From the NCBI GenBank assembly GCA_002897715.1, contig BDUA01000048.1:1-44289 (forward strand): 44,289 bases of DNA, written 5' to 3'. How positions within the stretch are numbered: the stretch's first letter is position 1; every line of letters starts with the position of its first letter. Both the position numbers and the translations under genes were made by a program. Shown here piece by piece: positions 14,801 to 23,679 of the stretch. The notes beneath the pieces are model-generated. The model was given only the letters and a program-made list of their open reading frames with translations. It made no database searches and was not told the DNA's origin. This stretch comes from a bacterium BMS3Abin01. Its GTDB lineage: Bacteria > Actinomycetota > Thermoleophilia > BMS3ABIN01.

Positions 14801-16387
14801 GTGAGTAAACGCATAGAGATCTATGACACCACCCTGCGCGACGGTATGCAGCGTGAAGGCATCAGCATCTCCGTAGATGAGAAGGTGAAGATAGCCCTGC
14901 GGCTGGACCGGCTGGGTCTGCACTATATCGAGGGCGGGTTCCCCGGGTCCAACCCCAAGGATATCGAGTTCTACCGGCAGATGGGGGGGCGCCGGCTGAG
15001 GACAGCCAAGCTGGCCGCCTTCGGCGCTACCCACAAGCGGGGGACCAGGCCCCACCACGATCCGCTGCTCAAGGCACTGGCGCGGGTGGATGCGCCGGTG
15101 GCTACCATCGTCGGCAAGGGCTGGAAGCTGCATATCCGCAAGGTGCTGAGGGTAGGCCTGGAGGAGAACCTGGCGATGATCGCCGACACCATCCGCTTCC
15201 TGGTGCGCCGGGACAAACAGGTATTCTTCGACGCCGAGCACTTTTTCGATGGTTACCGGGACGACCCCGAATACTCGTTGAGTACCCTGAAGGCGGCGGC
15301 GGAAGCCGGCGCCGCCAGGTTGATACTGTGTGACACCAACGGCGCCACCCTGCCGGACGAGGCCGTCCGCATAATCCGCGATGTGCGCTCCCGGATCGAT
15401 GCGCCGCTGGGCATACATGCCCATAACGACTCGGACTGCGCTGTCGCCATATCGCTGATGGCGGTGGAGGCGGGAGCGATACAGGTACAGGGGACGATGA
15501 ACGGTTACGGTGAACGCTGCGGCAACGCCAACCTGGCGTCCATCATCCCCGCGCTGAAGCTGAAGATGGGGTACAAAATAATTAGCGACCGGCGACTGGA
15601 ACAGCTGACGGAGACATCCCGTTACGTAGCCGAGATAGCCAATGTCAGCCCCGAGCCCCACCAGCCCTACGTGGGCGAGAACGCTTTTGCCCACAAGGGC
15701 GGCATGCACGTGAGCGCCGCGCTCAAGGACGCGCGCACCTTCGAACATATCGATCCGGCGCTGGTAGGTAACCAGCAGCGCATACTGGTGAGCGAGCTGG
15801 CTGGAAGGGCTACCCTTCTAGAGAAGGCGTCGGAGATGGGCCTGGATCTGACCGGCGACAGCAAGGTGATCGGCCGGCTGCTCAAGCGCCTCAAGGAACG
15901 GGAACACGCCGGGTACCATTACGAGGCGGCCGATGCCTCGCTGGAGCTGCTCATACGCCGTGAGCTCGGGTTACATAAGCCGGTGATACGGCTGGACAAT
16001 TTCCGGGTCATCGTCCAGAAGCGCAAGAGCGCCGTCATCAGCGAAGCCAAGATAGTGCTCCAGGGCGACGGTAGCGGCGATCTGCCCATCGAGTTCGCCG
16101 AGGGCAACGGACCGGTGAACGCCCTGGATATCGCCCTGAGGAAGCTGCTGCTTTCCAGCTTCCCCAAGTCGGCCGGCAGGCTGTCGCAGATACGTCTGGT
16201 CAACTACAAGGTGCGCATACTTGATGAACATAAAGGGACGGGCGCCGTCACCCGCGTGCTGCTGGACTCCAGCGACGGCACCGACTCCTGGGGGACCGTG
16301 GGCGTCTCGGAGAACATCATCGAGGCCAGCTGGGAAGCCCTGGTGGACAGCATCGAATACGGCCTGATCAAGCGGCGCCGCGGTTAG
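14801..16387 (+). CDS. cimA: (R)-citramalate synthase
   Basis: 528 residues from GTG 14801, with GGAG at 14791-14794. It condenses acetyl-CoA with pyruvate to citramalate, opening a threonine-independent route to 2-ketobutyrate and isoleucine; LeuC, LeuD and LeuB do the following steps. The HMGL-like domain has IYDTTLRDGMQREGISIS, GGFPGSNPKD, HAHNDSDCAVA and NGYGERCGNANL, with NAFAHKGGMHVSA in the linker. A LeuA-type allosteric domain fills the last ~130 residues. The KDIEFY motif after GFPGSNP and the overall length follow the CimA/LeuA-like subgroup rather than LeuA proper. The next gene starts 3 nt after its stop. Confidence 0.93.
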   Translation: MSKRIEIYDTTLRDGMQREGISISVDEKVKIALRLDRLGLHYIEGGFPGSNPKDIEFYRQMGGRRLRTAKLAAFGATHKRGTRPHHDPLLKALARVDAPVATIVGKGWKLHIRKVLRVGLEENLAMIADTIRFLVRRDKQVFFDAEHFFDGYRDDPEYSLSTLKAAAEAGAARLILCDTNGATLPDEAVRIIRDVRSRIDAPLGIHAHNDSDCAVAISLMAVEAGAIQVQGTMNGYGERCGNANLASIIPALKLKMGYKIISDRRLEQLTETSRYVAEIANVSPEPHQPYVGENAFAHKGGMHVSAALKDARTFEHIDPALVGNQQRILVSELAGRATLLEKASEMGLDLTGDSKVIGRLLKRLKEREHAGYHYEAADASLELLIRRELGLHKPVIRLDNFRVIVQKRKSAVISEAKIVLQGDGSGDLPIEFAEGNGPVNALDIALRKLLLSSFPKSAGRLSQIRLVNYKVRILDEHKGTGAVTRVLLDSSDGTDSWGTVGVSENIIEASWEALVDSIEYGLIKRRRG

Positions 16388-16390
16388 GGC

Positions 16391-17050
16391 ATGGCAGCGA
16401 CGGGTCCAGGCGTCCCTCCCCGGGGCATCATCCGGCAGGGCACCCCCTCCAAGATAGTGGCCGTGGGCCTCAATTACCGTTCCCACGCCCGCGAACTGGG
16501 CATGGCGGTCCCCAGGGAGCCGATCCTGTTTCTCAAGCCTCCTTCCGCGGTAATCGGAAACGGTGATGCTATAGAACTGCCCGCGGGCGTTGGGCGTGTG
16601 GATTACGAGGCAGAGCTGGCGGTGGTTATCGGCAAGACCGCCCGTGGCGTAACCGTTGATGAAGCCCATGAATATATTCTCGGTTACATCTGCGCCAACG
16701 ATGTGACCGCCCGCGATCTTCAGGAGGAAGACGGCCAGTGGACCCGGGCGAAAAGCTTCGACACTTTCTGTCCGCTGGGACCGGAGCCAGAGTCGGCGGC
16801 GCCAGAGTCCGACGCGCTGGTGGAGTTGGTGCTGAACGGTGAGGTACGTCAGAGCGCGCCCGTCTCCGACATGATATTCTCACCAACGGAGCTGGTTGCT
16901 TTCATCTCTTCGGTGATGACCCTGGAACGCGGCGACGTGATCATCACCGGTACGCCGCCGGGGGTGGGGCTGCTGACCGCCGGTGACCGGGTGACTGTGC
17001 GTATCGGCGGCGTGGGCGAGTTAAGCAACTTCGTCAGTGCCGCCCACTGA
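16391..17050 (+). CDS. Fumarylacetoacetate hydrolase-family protein
   Basis: 219 residues, single-domain FAH fold. Such proteins act on acylpyruvates or oxaloacetate (acylpyruvase, oxaloacetate decarboxylase or enol-keto tautomerase activities); the substrate cannot be fixed from sequence. Seen: VGLNYRSHARELG near the N-terminus, the metal-binding glutamates in YEAELAVVIG, the aspartate in ANDVTARDLQ, KSFDTFCPLGP and GDVIITGTPPGVG at the end. It is the last gene of the leu operon, 3 nt after cimA, which suggests clean-up of a keto-acid by-product such as enol-oxaloacetate; that is inference. The 218 bases that follow hold only the dnaE promoter region. Confidence 0.9.
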   Translation: MAATGPGVPPRGIIRQGTPSKIVAVGLNYRSHARELGMAVPREPILFLKPPSAVIGNGDAIELPAGVGRVDYEAELAVVIGKTARGVTVDEAHEYILGYICANDVTARDLQEEDGQWTRAKSFDTFCPLGPEPESAAPESDALVELVLNGEVRQSAPVSDMIFSPTELVAFISSVMTLERGDVIITGTPPGVGLLTAGDRVTVRIGGVGELSNFVSAAH

Positions 17051-17210
17051 GCACCAGCGGCCGCCTTGCGGAACGCAACCGGGTCCGCCAGCGAGAACAG
17101 GAGACATCCCCTCGTCGTCGAAATTATCAGACAGCGGGTATTCTCGGGGGGTTGCCGGCTGAAGGAACACAAGCTTCCGTTGCCTGTACTGGCGACATGG
17201 GGAGAAACAG

Positions 17211-17246
17211 TTGAACCGGTTCGCCGCCAAGAGTAGAATCTTGGCG
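17211..17246 (+). promoter_or_regulatory. dnaE promoter overlapped by two palindromes
   Basis: TTGAAC (17211-17216), a 17-nt spacer and TAGAAT (17234-17239) form a good vegetative promoter, giving a start near 17246 and a 23-nt leader. A perfect 10-bp palindrome, GAACCGGTTC (17213-17222), covers the -35. A perfect 8-bp inverted repeat, CGCCAAGA 17225-17232 and TCTTGGCG 17239-17246, brackets the -10. The arrangement suggests repressor operators. It does not have the spacing of an actinobacterial LexA box. Confidence 0.6.
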
Positions 17247-17268
17247 TCGTGAGTGTGAGGGAGAACTT

Positions 17269-20200
17269 TTGAGTGATTCATCCGCCAATCCAGTTGGCGA
17301 TTCAGCGACCCCATCAGCATCTGGCTTCGTACACCTCCATGTTCACAGTGAGTATTCCATCCTTGACGGCGCCTGCAAGATAGATTCCCTGCTGGACCGG
17401 TGCCTGGAATTGGGCATGGGAGCCGTGGCCGTGACCGATCACGGCGTGCTTTCGGGCGCCATCGACCTTTACCGCGAAGCCCGCGAGCGGGACATCAAAC
17501 CCATCATCGGTCTGGAGGCCTATGTGGTCGATGATCGCCGGAACAAGGCCAAGGTCAAGGAGCGCCGCCATCACCTCACGCTGCTGGCGGCGGACAATGC
17601 CGGCTACCGCAATCTTATCCAGATCTCCTCGCGGGGCTTCCTGGAAGGTTATTACTACAAACCCCGCGTTGATATGGAGGTGCTGCGCCTCCATTCAGAG
17701 GGGATAATCGTCCTGTCCGGATGCCTTAACGGGCGGGTGGCCCATCACCTCTATAGCGACGACCGGGAAGGCGCCCTGGAGCAGGTACGCGCTCTGGAGG
17801 AGATCTTCGGAGCGGAAAACCTCTATCTGGAAATACAGTACCAGGGGCTGCCGGAACAGGACAAGGTGAACCCGCAGCTCATCGAGCTGGCGGCGGAGGT
17901 GGGCCGGCCGTTGGTGGCCACCAACGACGTCCACTATCTCCGGCACGAGGACGCCTCTTCCCATGACGCCTTGCTCTGCATCCAGACTGGCAGCACCCTG
18001 CTGGAAGAGGACCGCCTCAAGTTCCAGGGGGACGGTTTTTATCTCAAGAACGCGGAGGAGATGGCGGCGGCCTTGCCGCAGGTACCGGAAGCATTGGCGA
18101 TCACCACGGAGATTGCCGAGCGCTGCAATGTGGTTCTGGATTTCGGCCAGGTACACATCCCCAGTTTCGAGGTGCCGCCGGATGAGGAGCCGGACCAGGA
18201 CGCCTACCTGGGGAAACTCTGTGACGAGGGTCTGAAGCGGCGCTATCCCGGCGGCGAGACGCCGGAGGTCCGCGAGAGGCTGGAATACGAGTTAAGCACC
18301 ATCGCCGATATGGGTTTCGCCTCCTATTTCCTCGTGGTATGGGATTTCGTCAAGTTCGCCCGGGACAACGACATCGCTGTGGGGCCGGGGCGAGGTTCCG
18401 CCGCCGGCAGCCTGGTCTCCTATTGCCTGGGCATAACGGACGTAGATCCGCTTAAATATGACCTGCTGTTCGAGCGGTTTCTCAACCCCGGCCGCAAGAG
18501 CATGCCCGATATCGATATAGATTTCTCGCCCGAAGACCGGGAGAAGGTGCTGGCTTATGTCACGGAGAAATACGGCCGGCGCAACGTGGCCCAGATAATC
18601 ACTTTCGGCACCATGGCCGCCCGCGCCGCCACCCGGGACGCCGGCAGGGTGATGGGTGTCTCCTACGGGGTGGTGGACAAGATTGCCAAGCTCATACCCG
18701 AGGGTCCGGGGGTCAGCCTGGCCGCCAGCCTCAGGCCGGGCCAGGAGCTCAGGCAGATGTACGACAGCGACCCTCAGACCCGCGAGGTGATCGACATGGG
18801 AAGGCCGCTGGAGGGCCTCATCCGCCAGGATTCCATCCATGCCGCCGGGGTGGTCATCTCCGACAGGCCGCTTACCGAATACGTGCCGTTGCAGCAGAAA
18901 GGCGACGCCGAGGTGGTGACCCAGTTTCCCATGAACGACGTGGAGGCTCTGGGGCTGCTGAAGATGGACTTCCTGGGCCTGAGAAACCTGGATATCATCA
19001 AGAGCGCCCTGAGACTGATCCGGGAAAGCTGCGGCATCGAGATAGAGCTGTCGGAGATCCCGCTGGACGACGCCAGGACCTACGAGATGATGCGCAAGGG
19101 ACAGAGCGACGGCGTCTTCCAGTTCGAGAGTACCGGCATGAAGGAATCGCTACGCGAGGTCAAACCCACCTGTTTCGAGGATCTTTACGCGCTGGTGGCC
19201 CTGTACCGCCCCGGGCCCATGCAGCACATCTCCGAGTATGCCCACAACAAGCGGAATCCGGAGCAGGTAACCTACGATGACGAGCGGCTCCGGGAGATAC
19301 TGGAACCCACTTATGGCGTGGCCATCTACCAGGAGCAGCTGATGGAGATCTCCAAGAAGATAGCCGGGTTCAAGCCCGCCGAGGCTGACGACCTGCGCAA
19401 GGCCATCGGCAAGAAAAACAAGGAACTGCTGGCCAGCCTCAAGAGCAAGTTCATCCAGGGATGTCATGACAACAAGGTTTCGCCCCCGGTGGCCGATTCA
19501 CTCTGGGGCCTTATGGATGCCGCCGGAGACTATTCCTTCAACAAGTCCCACGCGGTCAGCTACGCCCTGGTGGCCTATCAGACTGCTTACCTCAAGGCCA
19601 ACTATCCGGTAGAGTACATGGCCGCCACCATCTCCAGCGTCATGTCCACCAAGGACAAGGTACCTTATTACGTGCACGCTTGCGAGGGTATGGGCATCGA
19701 GGTGTTGCCGCCGGACGTGAACGAGAGTCATAACGATTTCGCGGTGGTGGAGGAGAAGATACGCTTCGGGCTGAATGCGGTGAAGAACGTGGGTTCAGCG
19801 GTGATCGGCGCTATTATCGCATCCAGGCAACAGGCAGGGCCCTTTACCTCTATCTATGACTTCTGCCGGCGCGTGGATTCATCCCTGCTCAACCGCAAGG
19901 CCCTGGAGAGCCTGATCAAGAGCGGCGCTCTTGATTCCACCGGCGCCACCCGGAAGGGCATGCTCGCGGTCATGTCCCGGGCGCTGGCGGCCGGCATGCA
20001 GAGCCAGGAGGACAGCCGCTGCGGCCAGGCGTCCATCTTCGACCTGGCGGATGATGACTCGTCCCGTGAGGTGATCGATCCCCCGGTTACCGGGGACGAG
20101 TTCAGCTCCGAAGAGCTGTTAAAACTGGAGAAGGAAACCCTGGGACTGTTCATCTCCAGCCATCCCCTGGCGGTCCTGAACGACGACGTCATGTCCCGTC

Positions 20201-20778
20201 ACGGTTCGGTGCGTTTAAAAGAGCTGGAGCACAAGGGAGACCGCTCCATTATCAGTATCATCGGCATCATCTCCAAGGTCAAGCGCCTGACCACGAAAAA
20301 GGGCGACCCCATGGCGTTCGTCAATCTGGAGGACCTGGAGGACAATGTGGAGGTCATCGTCTTCACCGATCTTTACAGCCGCTGCCGCGAGCTGCTGGTC
20401 GATGACGCGGTCGTCAAAATCAAAGGGAAGCTGGACCGCAAGGGCAGGGACGAGATCAAGGTCATCGCTTTGGAGATAAGCCGGCTGGAGGGCGATAGCG
20501 GTGGTGGCCCGCAGGAAGAGGATACGGAAGGCAGGACCATCAACCTGGAAATAGATGTCGAGACCATCCAGCGTCAGCCGGACCTGCTGCGGCAGATGAA
20601 GGAGCTTTGCCGGGATTACCCCGGTGGCATGCCCATCTTTCTGCGCATGCTGGCCGACGGCGGCGTGCGCGTGCTCAAGTTGGGTTCAGAATTCAACGTC
20701 AAGCCGGACCGGGAGTTTCTCTCCCGCATGGAGGGGCTGCTGGACATGGGTGAGGTCATAGTCAGCACCGCCGATTAA
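17269..20778 (+). CDS. dnaE: DNA polymerase III alpha subunit (replicative)
   Basis: 1169 residues, the normal size for actinobacterial DnaE1. An N-terminal PHP domain (about 20-290) retains metal-site motifs: HLHVHSEYS with His24 and His26, VTDHG, LSGC and NDVHY. It could therefore be an active proofreading nuclease. The polymerase core holds GPGRGSAAGSLVSY, the catalytic MPDIDIDF (Asp414, Asp416, Asp418 region) and QSDGVFQFES (Asp614). Tandem helix-hairpin-helix and an OB fold (about 990-1060, IIGIISKVKRLTTKKGDPMAF) follow. The start is TTG 17269 with GAGGGAG at 17257-17263. No neighbouring imuA/imuB suggests it is the replicative enzyme rather than mutagenic DnaE2. Confidence 0.97.
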   Translation: MSDSSANPVGDSATPSASGFVHLHVHSEYSILDGACKIDSLLDRCLELGMGAVAVTDHGVLSGAIDLYREARERDIKPIIGLEAYVVDDRRNKAKVKERRHHLTLLAADNAGYRNLIQISSRGFLEGYYYKPRVDMEVLRLHSEGIIVLSGCLNGRVAHHLYSDDREGALEQVRALEEIFGAENLYLEIQYQGLPEQDKVNPQLIELAAEVGRPLVATNDVHYLRHEDASSHDALLCIQTGSTLLEEDRLKFQGDGFYLKNAEEMAAALPQVPEALAITTEIAERCNVVLDFGQVHIPSFEVPPDEEPDQDAYLGKLCDEGLKRRYPGGETPEVRERLEYELSTIADMGFASYFLVVWDFVKFARDNDIAVGPGRGSAAGSLVSYCLGITDVDPLKYDLLFERFLNPGRKSMPDIDIDFSPEDREKVLAYVTEKYGRRNVAQIITFGTMAARAATRDAGRVMGVSYGVVDKIAKLIPEGPGVSLAASLRPGQELRQMYDSDPQTREVIDMGRPLEGLIRQDSIHAAGVVISDRPLTEYVPLQQKGDAEVVTQFPMNDVEALGLLKMDFLGLRNLDIIKSALRLIRESCGIEIELSEIPLDDARTYEMMRKGQSDGVFQFESTGMKESLREVKPTCFEDLYALVALYRPGPMQHISEYAHNKRNPEQVTYDDERLREILEPTYGVAIYQEQLMEISKKIAGFKPAEADDLRKAIGKKNKELLASLKSKFIQGCHDNKVSPPVADSLWGLMDAAGDYSFNKSHAVSYALVAYQTAYLKANYPVEYMAATISSVMSTKDKVPYYVHACEGMGIEVLPPDVNESHNDFAVVEEKIRFGLNAVKNVGSAVIGAIIASRQQAGPFTSIYDFCRRVDSSLLNRKALESLIKSGALDSTGATRKGMLAVMSRALAAGMQSQEDSRCGQASIFDLADDDSSREVIDPPVTGDEFSSEELLKLEKETLGLFISSHPLAVLNDDVMSRHGSVRLKELEHKGDRSIISIIGIISKVKRLTTKKGDPMAFVNLEDLEDNVEVIVFTDLYSRCRELLVDDAVVKIKGKLDRKGRDEIKVIALEISRLEGDSGGGPQEEDTEGRTINLEIDVETIQRQPDLLRQMKELCRDYPGGMPIFLRMLADGGVRVLKLGSEFNVKPDREFLSRMEGLLDMGEVIVSTAD

Positions 20779-20800
20779 CCCCGGTACGAGTACGCGGGTC

Positions 20801-20827
20801 TTGTCTCCGGCACGCTCCTGTGATAGT
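20801..20827 (+). promoter_or_regulatory. Candidate promoter of the roadblock gene
   Basis: An extended -10, TG-T-GATAGT (20819-20827), lies 15 nt after TTGTCT (20801-20806). Spacing is short, but the extended -10 compensates. The HU gene has a similar TTGTAA-N15-GATAGT arrangement, which slightly strengthens both. Confidence 0.35.
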
Positions 20828-20869
20828 TTTCCAATCTGCGGTTACTTACGATTGTAGCGATGGAGGATC

Positions 20870-21262
20870 ATGCCTGACGCCCGTGAAGCCATACAGGAAT
20901 TACTGGAGATGTCCGCCAGCATACGTGCGGCGGTACTGGTGCGGGGCGCCGACCAGGTACTGGCCAGCACCTACGACGGAAGCGGTAAGGAGGCGGCGGT
21001 GGTACAGGGCGCCAGGGCCATCCTGGAGGAGGCCCGTGCCGCAGCCCGGGAAATGGGCCGGCCGCCGCTCAGCCAGCTGTTCATTGAGACCCGGAGCGGC
21101 TGTCTGTTCATCATCGCCGGCGAGGGTGATACCTGGCTGGCCGCTACCACCGGCACCGAGCCCACGGTGGGGCTGGTGCTCTACGACGCCAATACCGCTC
21201 TCAAGACAGCCCTTGAAGGCCAGGCGGCGGATGATGAGACGGAGGAGGAGAGCGATGGCTAA
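20870..21262 (+). CDS. Roadblock/LC7-domain protein
   Basis: 130 residues. An N-terminal helix, then a strand-rich core (IRAAVLVRGADQVLAST, LFIETRSGCLFIIAGEGDTWLAATT, TVGLVLYDANTALKTAL) typical of the roadblock/LC7 fold, ending in an acidic tail. Proteins of this fold (MglB, Streptomyces cvn-type CvnB) dimerise and regulate small Ras-like GTPases, but no GTPase gene is nearby. GGAGG precedes ATG 20870. The stop overlaps the start of the next small membrane-protein gene by 8 nt, so the two are translated together and may act as a pair. Fold assignment is by pattern and moderately sure; the specific role is unknown. Confidence 0.72.
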   Translation: MPDAREAIQELLEMSASIRAAVLVRGADQVLASTYDGSGKEAAVVQGARAILEEARAAAREMGRPPLSQLFIETRSGCLFIIAGEGDTWLAATTGTEPTVGLVLYDANTALKTALEGQAADDETEEESDG

Positions 21263-21464
21263 AGGAAGATACTTTTTTACCGGGTTGCTGCTGTCGACGG
21301 CATCGGCCCTGGGGATCACCTACCTGCTTCGTCGTATCCGCCGGCAGCAGGGAGTAGAGCTCTATTTCGATGACGGTTCGATGCTGGCCATAAACGACCA
21401 GAGCTCCGAGCTGTCGGCCAAGCTCACAGCCATGACCGAGGATCTTCTCAAGCAATCCCTGTAG
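21255..21464 (+). CDS. Small membrane protein coupled to the roadblock gene
   Basis: 69 residues. One hydrophobic segment (about residues 7-25), a basic stop-transfer stretch RRIRRQQ, then a short cytoplasmic tail (VELYFDDGSMLAIND, ending in an amphipathic helix). GGAGGAGGAG at 21241-21250 sits just before ATG 21255, inside the end of the roadblock gene, so the start is convincing. I do not recognise the family. A reasonable inference is a membrane anchor or partner for the roadblock protein. The 3' end overlaps the convergent transglutaminase gene by 17 nt. Confidence 0.65.
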   Translation: MAKGRYFFTGLLLSTASALGITYLLRRIRRQQGVELYFDDGSMLAINDQSSELSAKLTAMTEDLLKQSL

Positions 21465-23679
21465 CGGTTCCGCGGCACCTGATCCTTTCGCTTATCCTGC
21501 CGGCGAGTGACGCCGCCCCGGCTCCGTGTGTTTCCGGATCCAGCCCCCCGTAGCGGACACATTCCACCATGGAGGAAAGCCGGGAGAAGTCGTCGCTTTC
21601 CAGAAAACGGCAGACCCTGTGGGAAAAGCTCCGGAGGGTCTCGCCGGGTTGTCGCCGGAGTCCCAGTTCCTGCAGGCGGGCCGTCAGGGCCAGGTAGTCC
21701 CTCAGGACCGGCTGGCTGTAATAGCAACGGTCCATGGCCATGGCCAGCTTTCTGCGACGGCGACGGCCACGCGTCAGACGTTCCGACCCCCTGAATATTA
21801 CCAATGCCAGCAGAGCTGTTCCCAGCAGCAACGCCAGGGTGGGCATGAACGGCAGAGAGAGGGAAAAGGAGACGGCGGCGCGGATGGCGCCGACGGCGGG
21901 GGTGTCTCCCAGGAGCTGCCCCAGGTAGGAGAAGATCTTGCCCATCACCCACGGGTTCTGAGCACCGCCTGAGGGATAATCGAACCCCGGCGTTGGGTCG
22001 AAGGGGACCCAGCCGGCGGAGCCGAAGTATATCTCCACCCAGGCGTGCGCGTCGCTCTGCCGTATCTCCCACAGGGCGGTAAAGGGGTTGTATTCACCCC
22101 CGGTGTAGCCGGTGACCACCCGCGCCGGGATACCGGCGCTTCTGGCCATCACCGCCATGGTAGAGGCGAAATGTTCGCAGTAGCCCGCCTTCTGCTCAAA
22201 GAGGAAATAGGCCGTGGCATCCATGTCTTTGCTCTGCGGCGGGATGTCCAGTTTGTACGGATAGTTCTCCTTCAGGTAGTCTTCGATGGCCGCGGCCTTG
22301 TCGTAGCGGGTGTCATACGGTGCGGTGACCCGGGCGGCCAGCTCCTCGACGCGTTCCAGGCCCTGCCGATCCATGGATTCCAGCTGCGTGTACTGAGGAT
22401 CGATCTTCAGATCGCTCTCCCGGCTGAGGGGAAAACGGCGCAGGAAATCCGGGTCATACAGCGGCTGGTCGGATATGACCGAATACACTGTACCGGCGGT
22501 CAGCTGGTAGGGGCTCCGGATACTTTGGAACTGGTCGGTCTTGATGCGGTCTACGGGAAAGTAGAGCTGGATCGGCTTCCAGCTGGCGAATATCACGTTG
22601 GGCATATCCTGCTGGACATAAAAGGTCTCCACCCGGGTCCTGGTCTCCGGGGCCAGGTAGTTGGACAGGCTGAAGTTGAAGGGAGGCGGATCCGCTGTCA
22701 TCTCGTCGAACCGCTCCTCGCTGATATCCCAGCCCTTGCCGTTGTAGCGGTCGAAGACCACGCCCCGGTAGAAGTTATAGCCGGCGGACTTCACCTTGAA
22801 CACTACATCGTCGCTCAGGTATCCGCGGGAGCGCAGATCCATATACGAATTGAAACCGTGGTATGAATCGGGGTTGAAGCGGGGTTCACGGCTGAAGGGA
22901 TCACCACCGGACGGATAATAGGGATTGTTCACGTCGCCGCTGAAATCGCCCAGGAGGCGCTGCAGGTTCGAGAAGGGCAGGGTGTAGAGACGGGCCTCCA
23001 GGTTCTGGGGGATCAGGAACAGGACCGGGATCGCCAGGCATATGCCGGCCAGCCAGGTGATCGCCGCATATCTCAGTACATAACCGGCTTTCACCTGCGG
23101 GCGGCTATCAAGGCGCTGCGCCTCTTCAGAGATGTAGAAGTAGACCAGGGAGACCACGGCGGCCATGCTGAACAGGGCCAGACCCAGGAAATATTCCATG
23201 CCGGTGGAGAGAACGGCTCCGGCGGCCACCAGGGCGGCACCACTGGCCAGGGAGAACTTGAGGTCCTTGCGCGACGGCACATCGAAGGAATGCAGTACCT
23301 GCAGCCACAGGAGCATTTTGACCAGGGGCAGGCGTGTATCGTAGAGGTTGGTGGCCAGTTCGCGCAGGAAAATGATTGCCGTTACCGCTACCAGGAGTGA
23401 CAGGAACAGCTTAAGCGCCAGATTGCGTCGATGCCGCAACTTCCAGCTGGTCACGTAACCGGCAGCGGTGAGCACCGGAACCGCTAACAGGTTCAGCGGA
23501 CTGTAGTAACCCATGGCGAGGATGGTGACCTCGGCGATGATCACCGAGGCAAGGATGCCTATTCTCAGCGGCAGGCTCTCCTCGGGCTGCCGCCGCGGGT
23601 TAAGCTTCTGATAAAAATTTACAAGGGCTCCAGGCACGGTCTCAGGTCCTCGCCCGTCTCTATCGTCAGGAATCGGCAT
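21448..23679 (-). CDS. Membrane transglutaminase-like protein (TgpA family)
   Basis: Up to 743 residues. The N-terminal third has about six membrane helices (roughly 40-225, DUF3488-like), followed by an extracytoplasmic region and a transglutaminase core with the papain-like triad Cys501 (GYCEHF), His545 (DAHAWVE) and Asp561 (FDPTPGF). One further membrane helix (about 600-620) and a short cytoplasmic DUF4129-like tail complete it. Such proteins occur with MoxR and DUF58, as here, in uncharacterised envelope systems. ATG 23679 overlaps the DUF58 gene by 61 nt; GTG 23637, with an overlap of only 19 nt, is a plausible alternative start. It is last in the leftward moxR-DUF58-tgpA unit. Confidence 0.92.
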   Translation of the reverse strand: MPIPDDRDGRGPETVPGALVNFYQKLNPRRQPEESLPLRIGILASVIIAEVTILAMGYYSPLNLLAVPVLTAAGYVTSWKLRHRRNLALKLFLSLLVAVTAIIFLRELATNLYDTRLPLVKMLLWLQVLHSFDVPSRKDLKFSLASGAALVAAGAVLSTGMEYFLGLALFSMAAVVSLVYFYISEEAQRLDSRPQVKAGYVLRYAAITWLAGICLAIPVLFLIPQNLEARLYTLPFSNLQRLLGDFSGDVNNPYYPSGGDPFSREPRFNPDSYHGFNSYMDLRSRGYLSDDVVFKVKSAGYNFYRGVVFDRYNGKGWDISEERFDEMTADPPPFNFSLSNYLAPETRTRVETFYVQQDMPNVIFASWKPIQLYFPVDRIKTDQFQSIRSPYQLTAGTVYSVISDQPLYDPDFLRRFPLSRESDLKIDPQYTQLESMDRQGLERVEELAARVTAPYDTRYDKAAAIEDYLKENYPYKLDIPPQSKDMDATAYFLFEQKAGYCEHFASTMAVMARSAGIPARVVTGYTGGEYNPFTALWEIRQSDAHAWVEIYFGSAGWVPFDPTPGFDYPSGGAQNPWVMGKIFSYLGQLLGDTPAVGAIRAAVSFSLSLPFMPTLALLLGTALLALVIFRGSERLTRGRRRRRKLAMAMDRCYYSQPVLRDYLALTARLQELGLRRQPGETLRSFSHRVCRFLESDDFSRLSSMVECVRYGGLDPETHGAGAASLAGRISERIRCRGTATGIA

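Noticed and set aside
17213-17222. LexA/SOS box before dnaE
   Set aside because: GAACCGGTTC has 2 bases between GAAC and GTTC; the actinobacterial LexA site needs 4.
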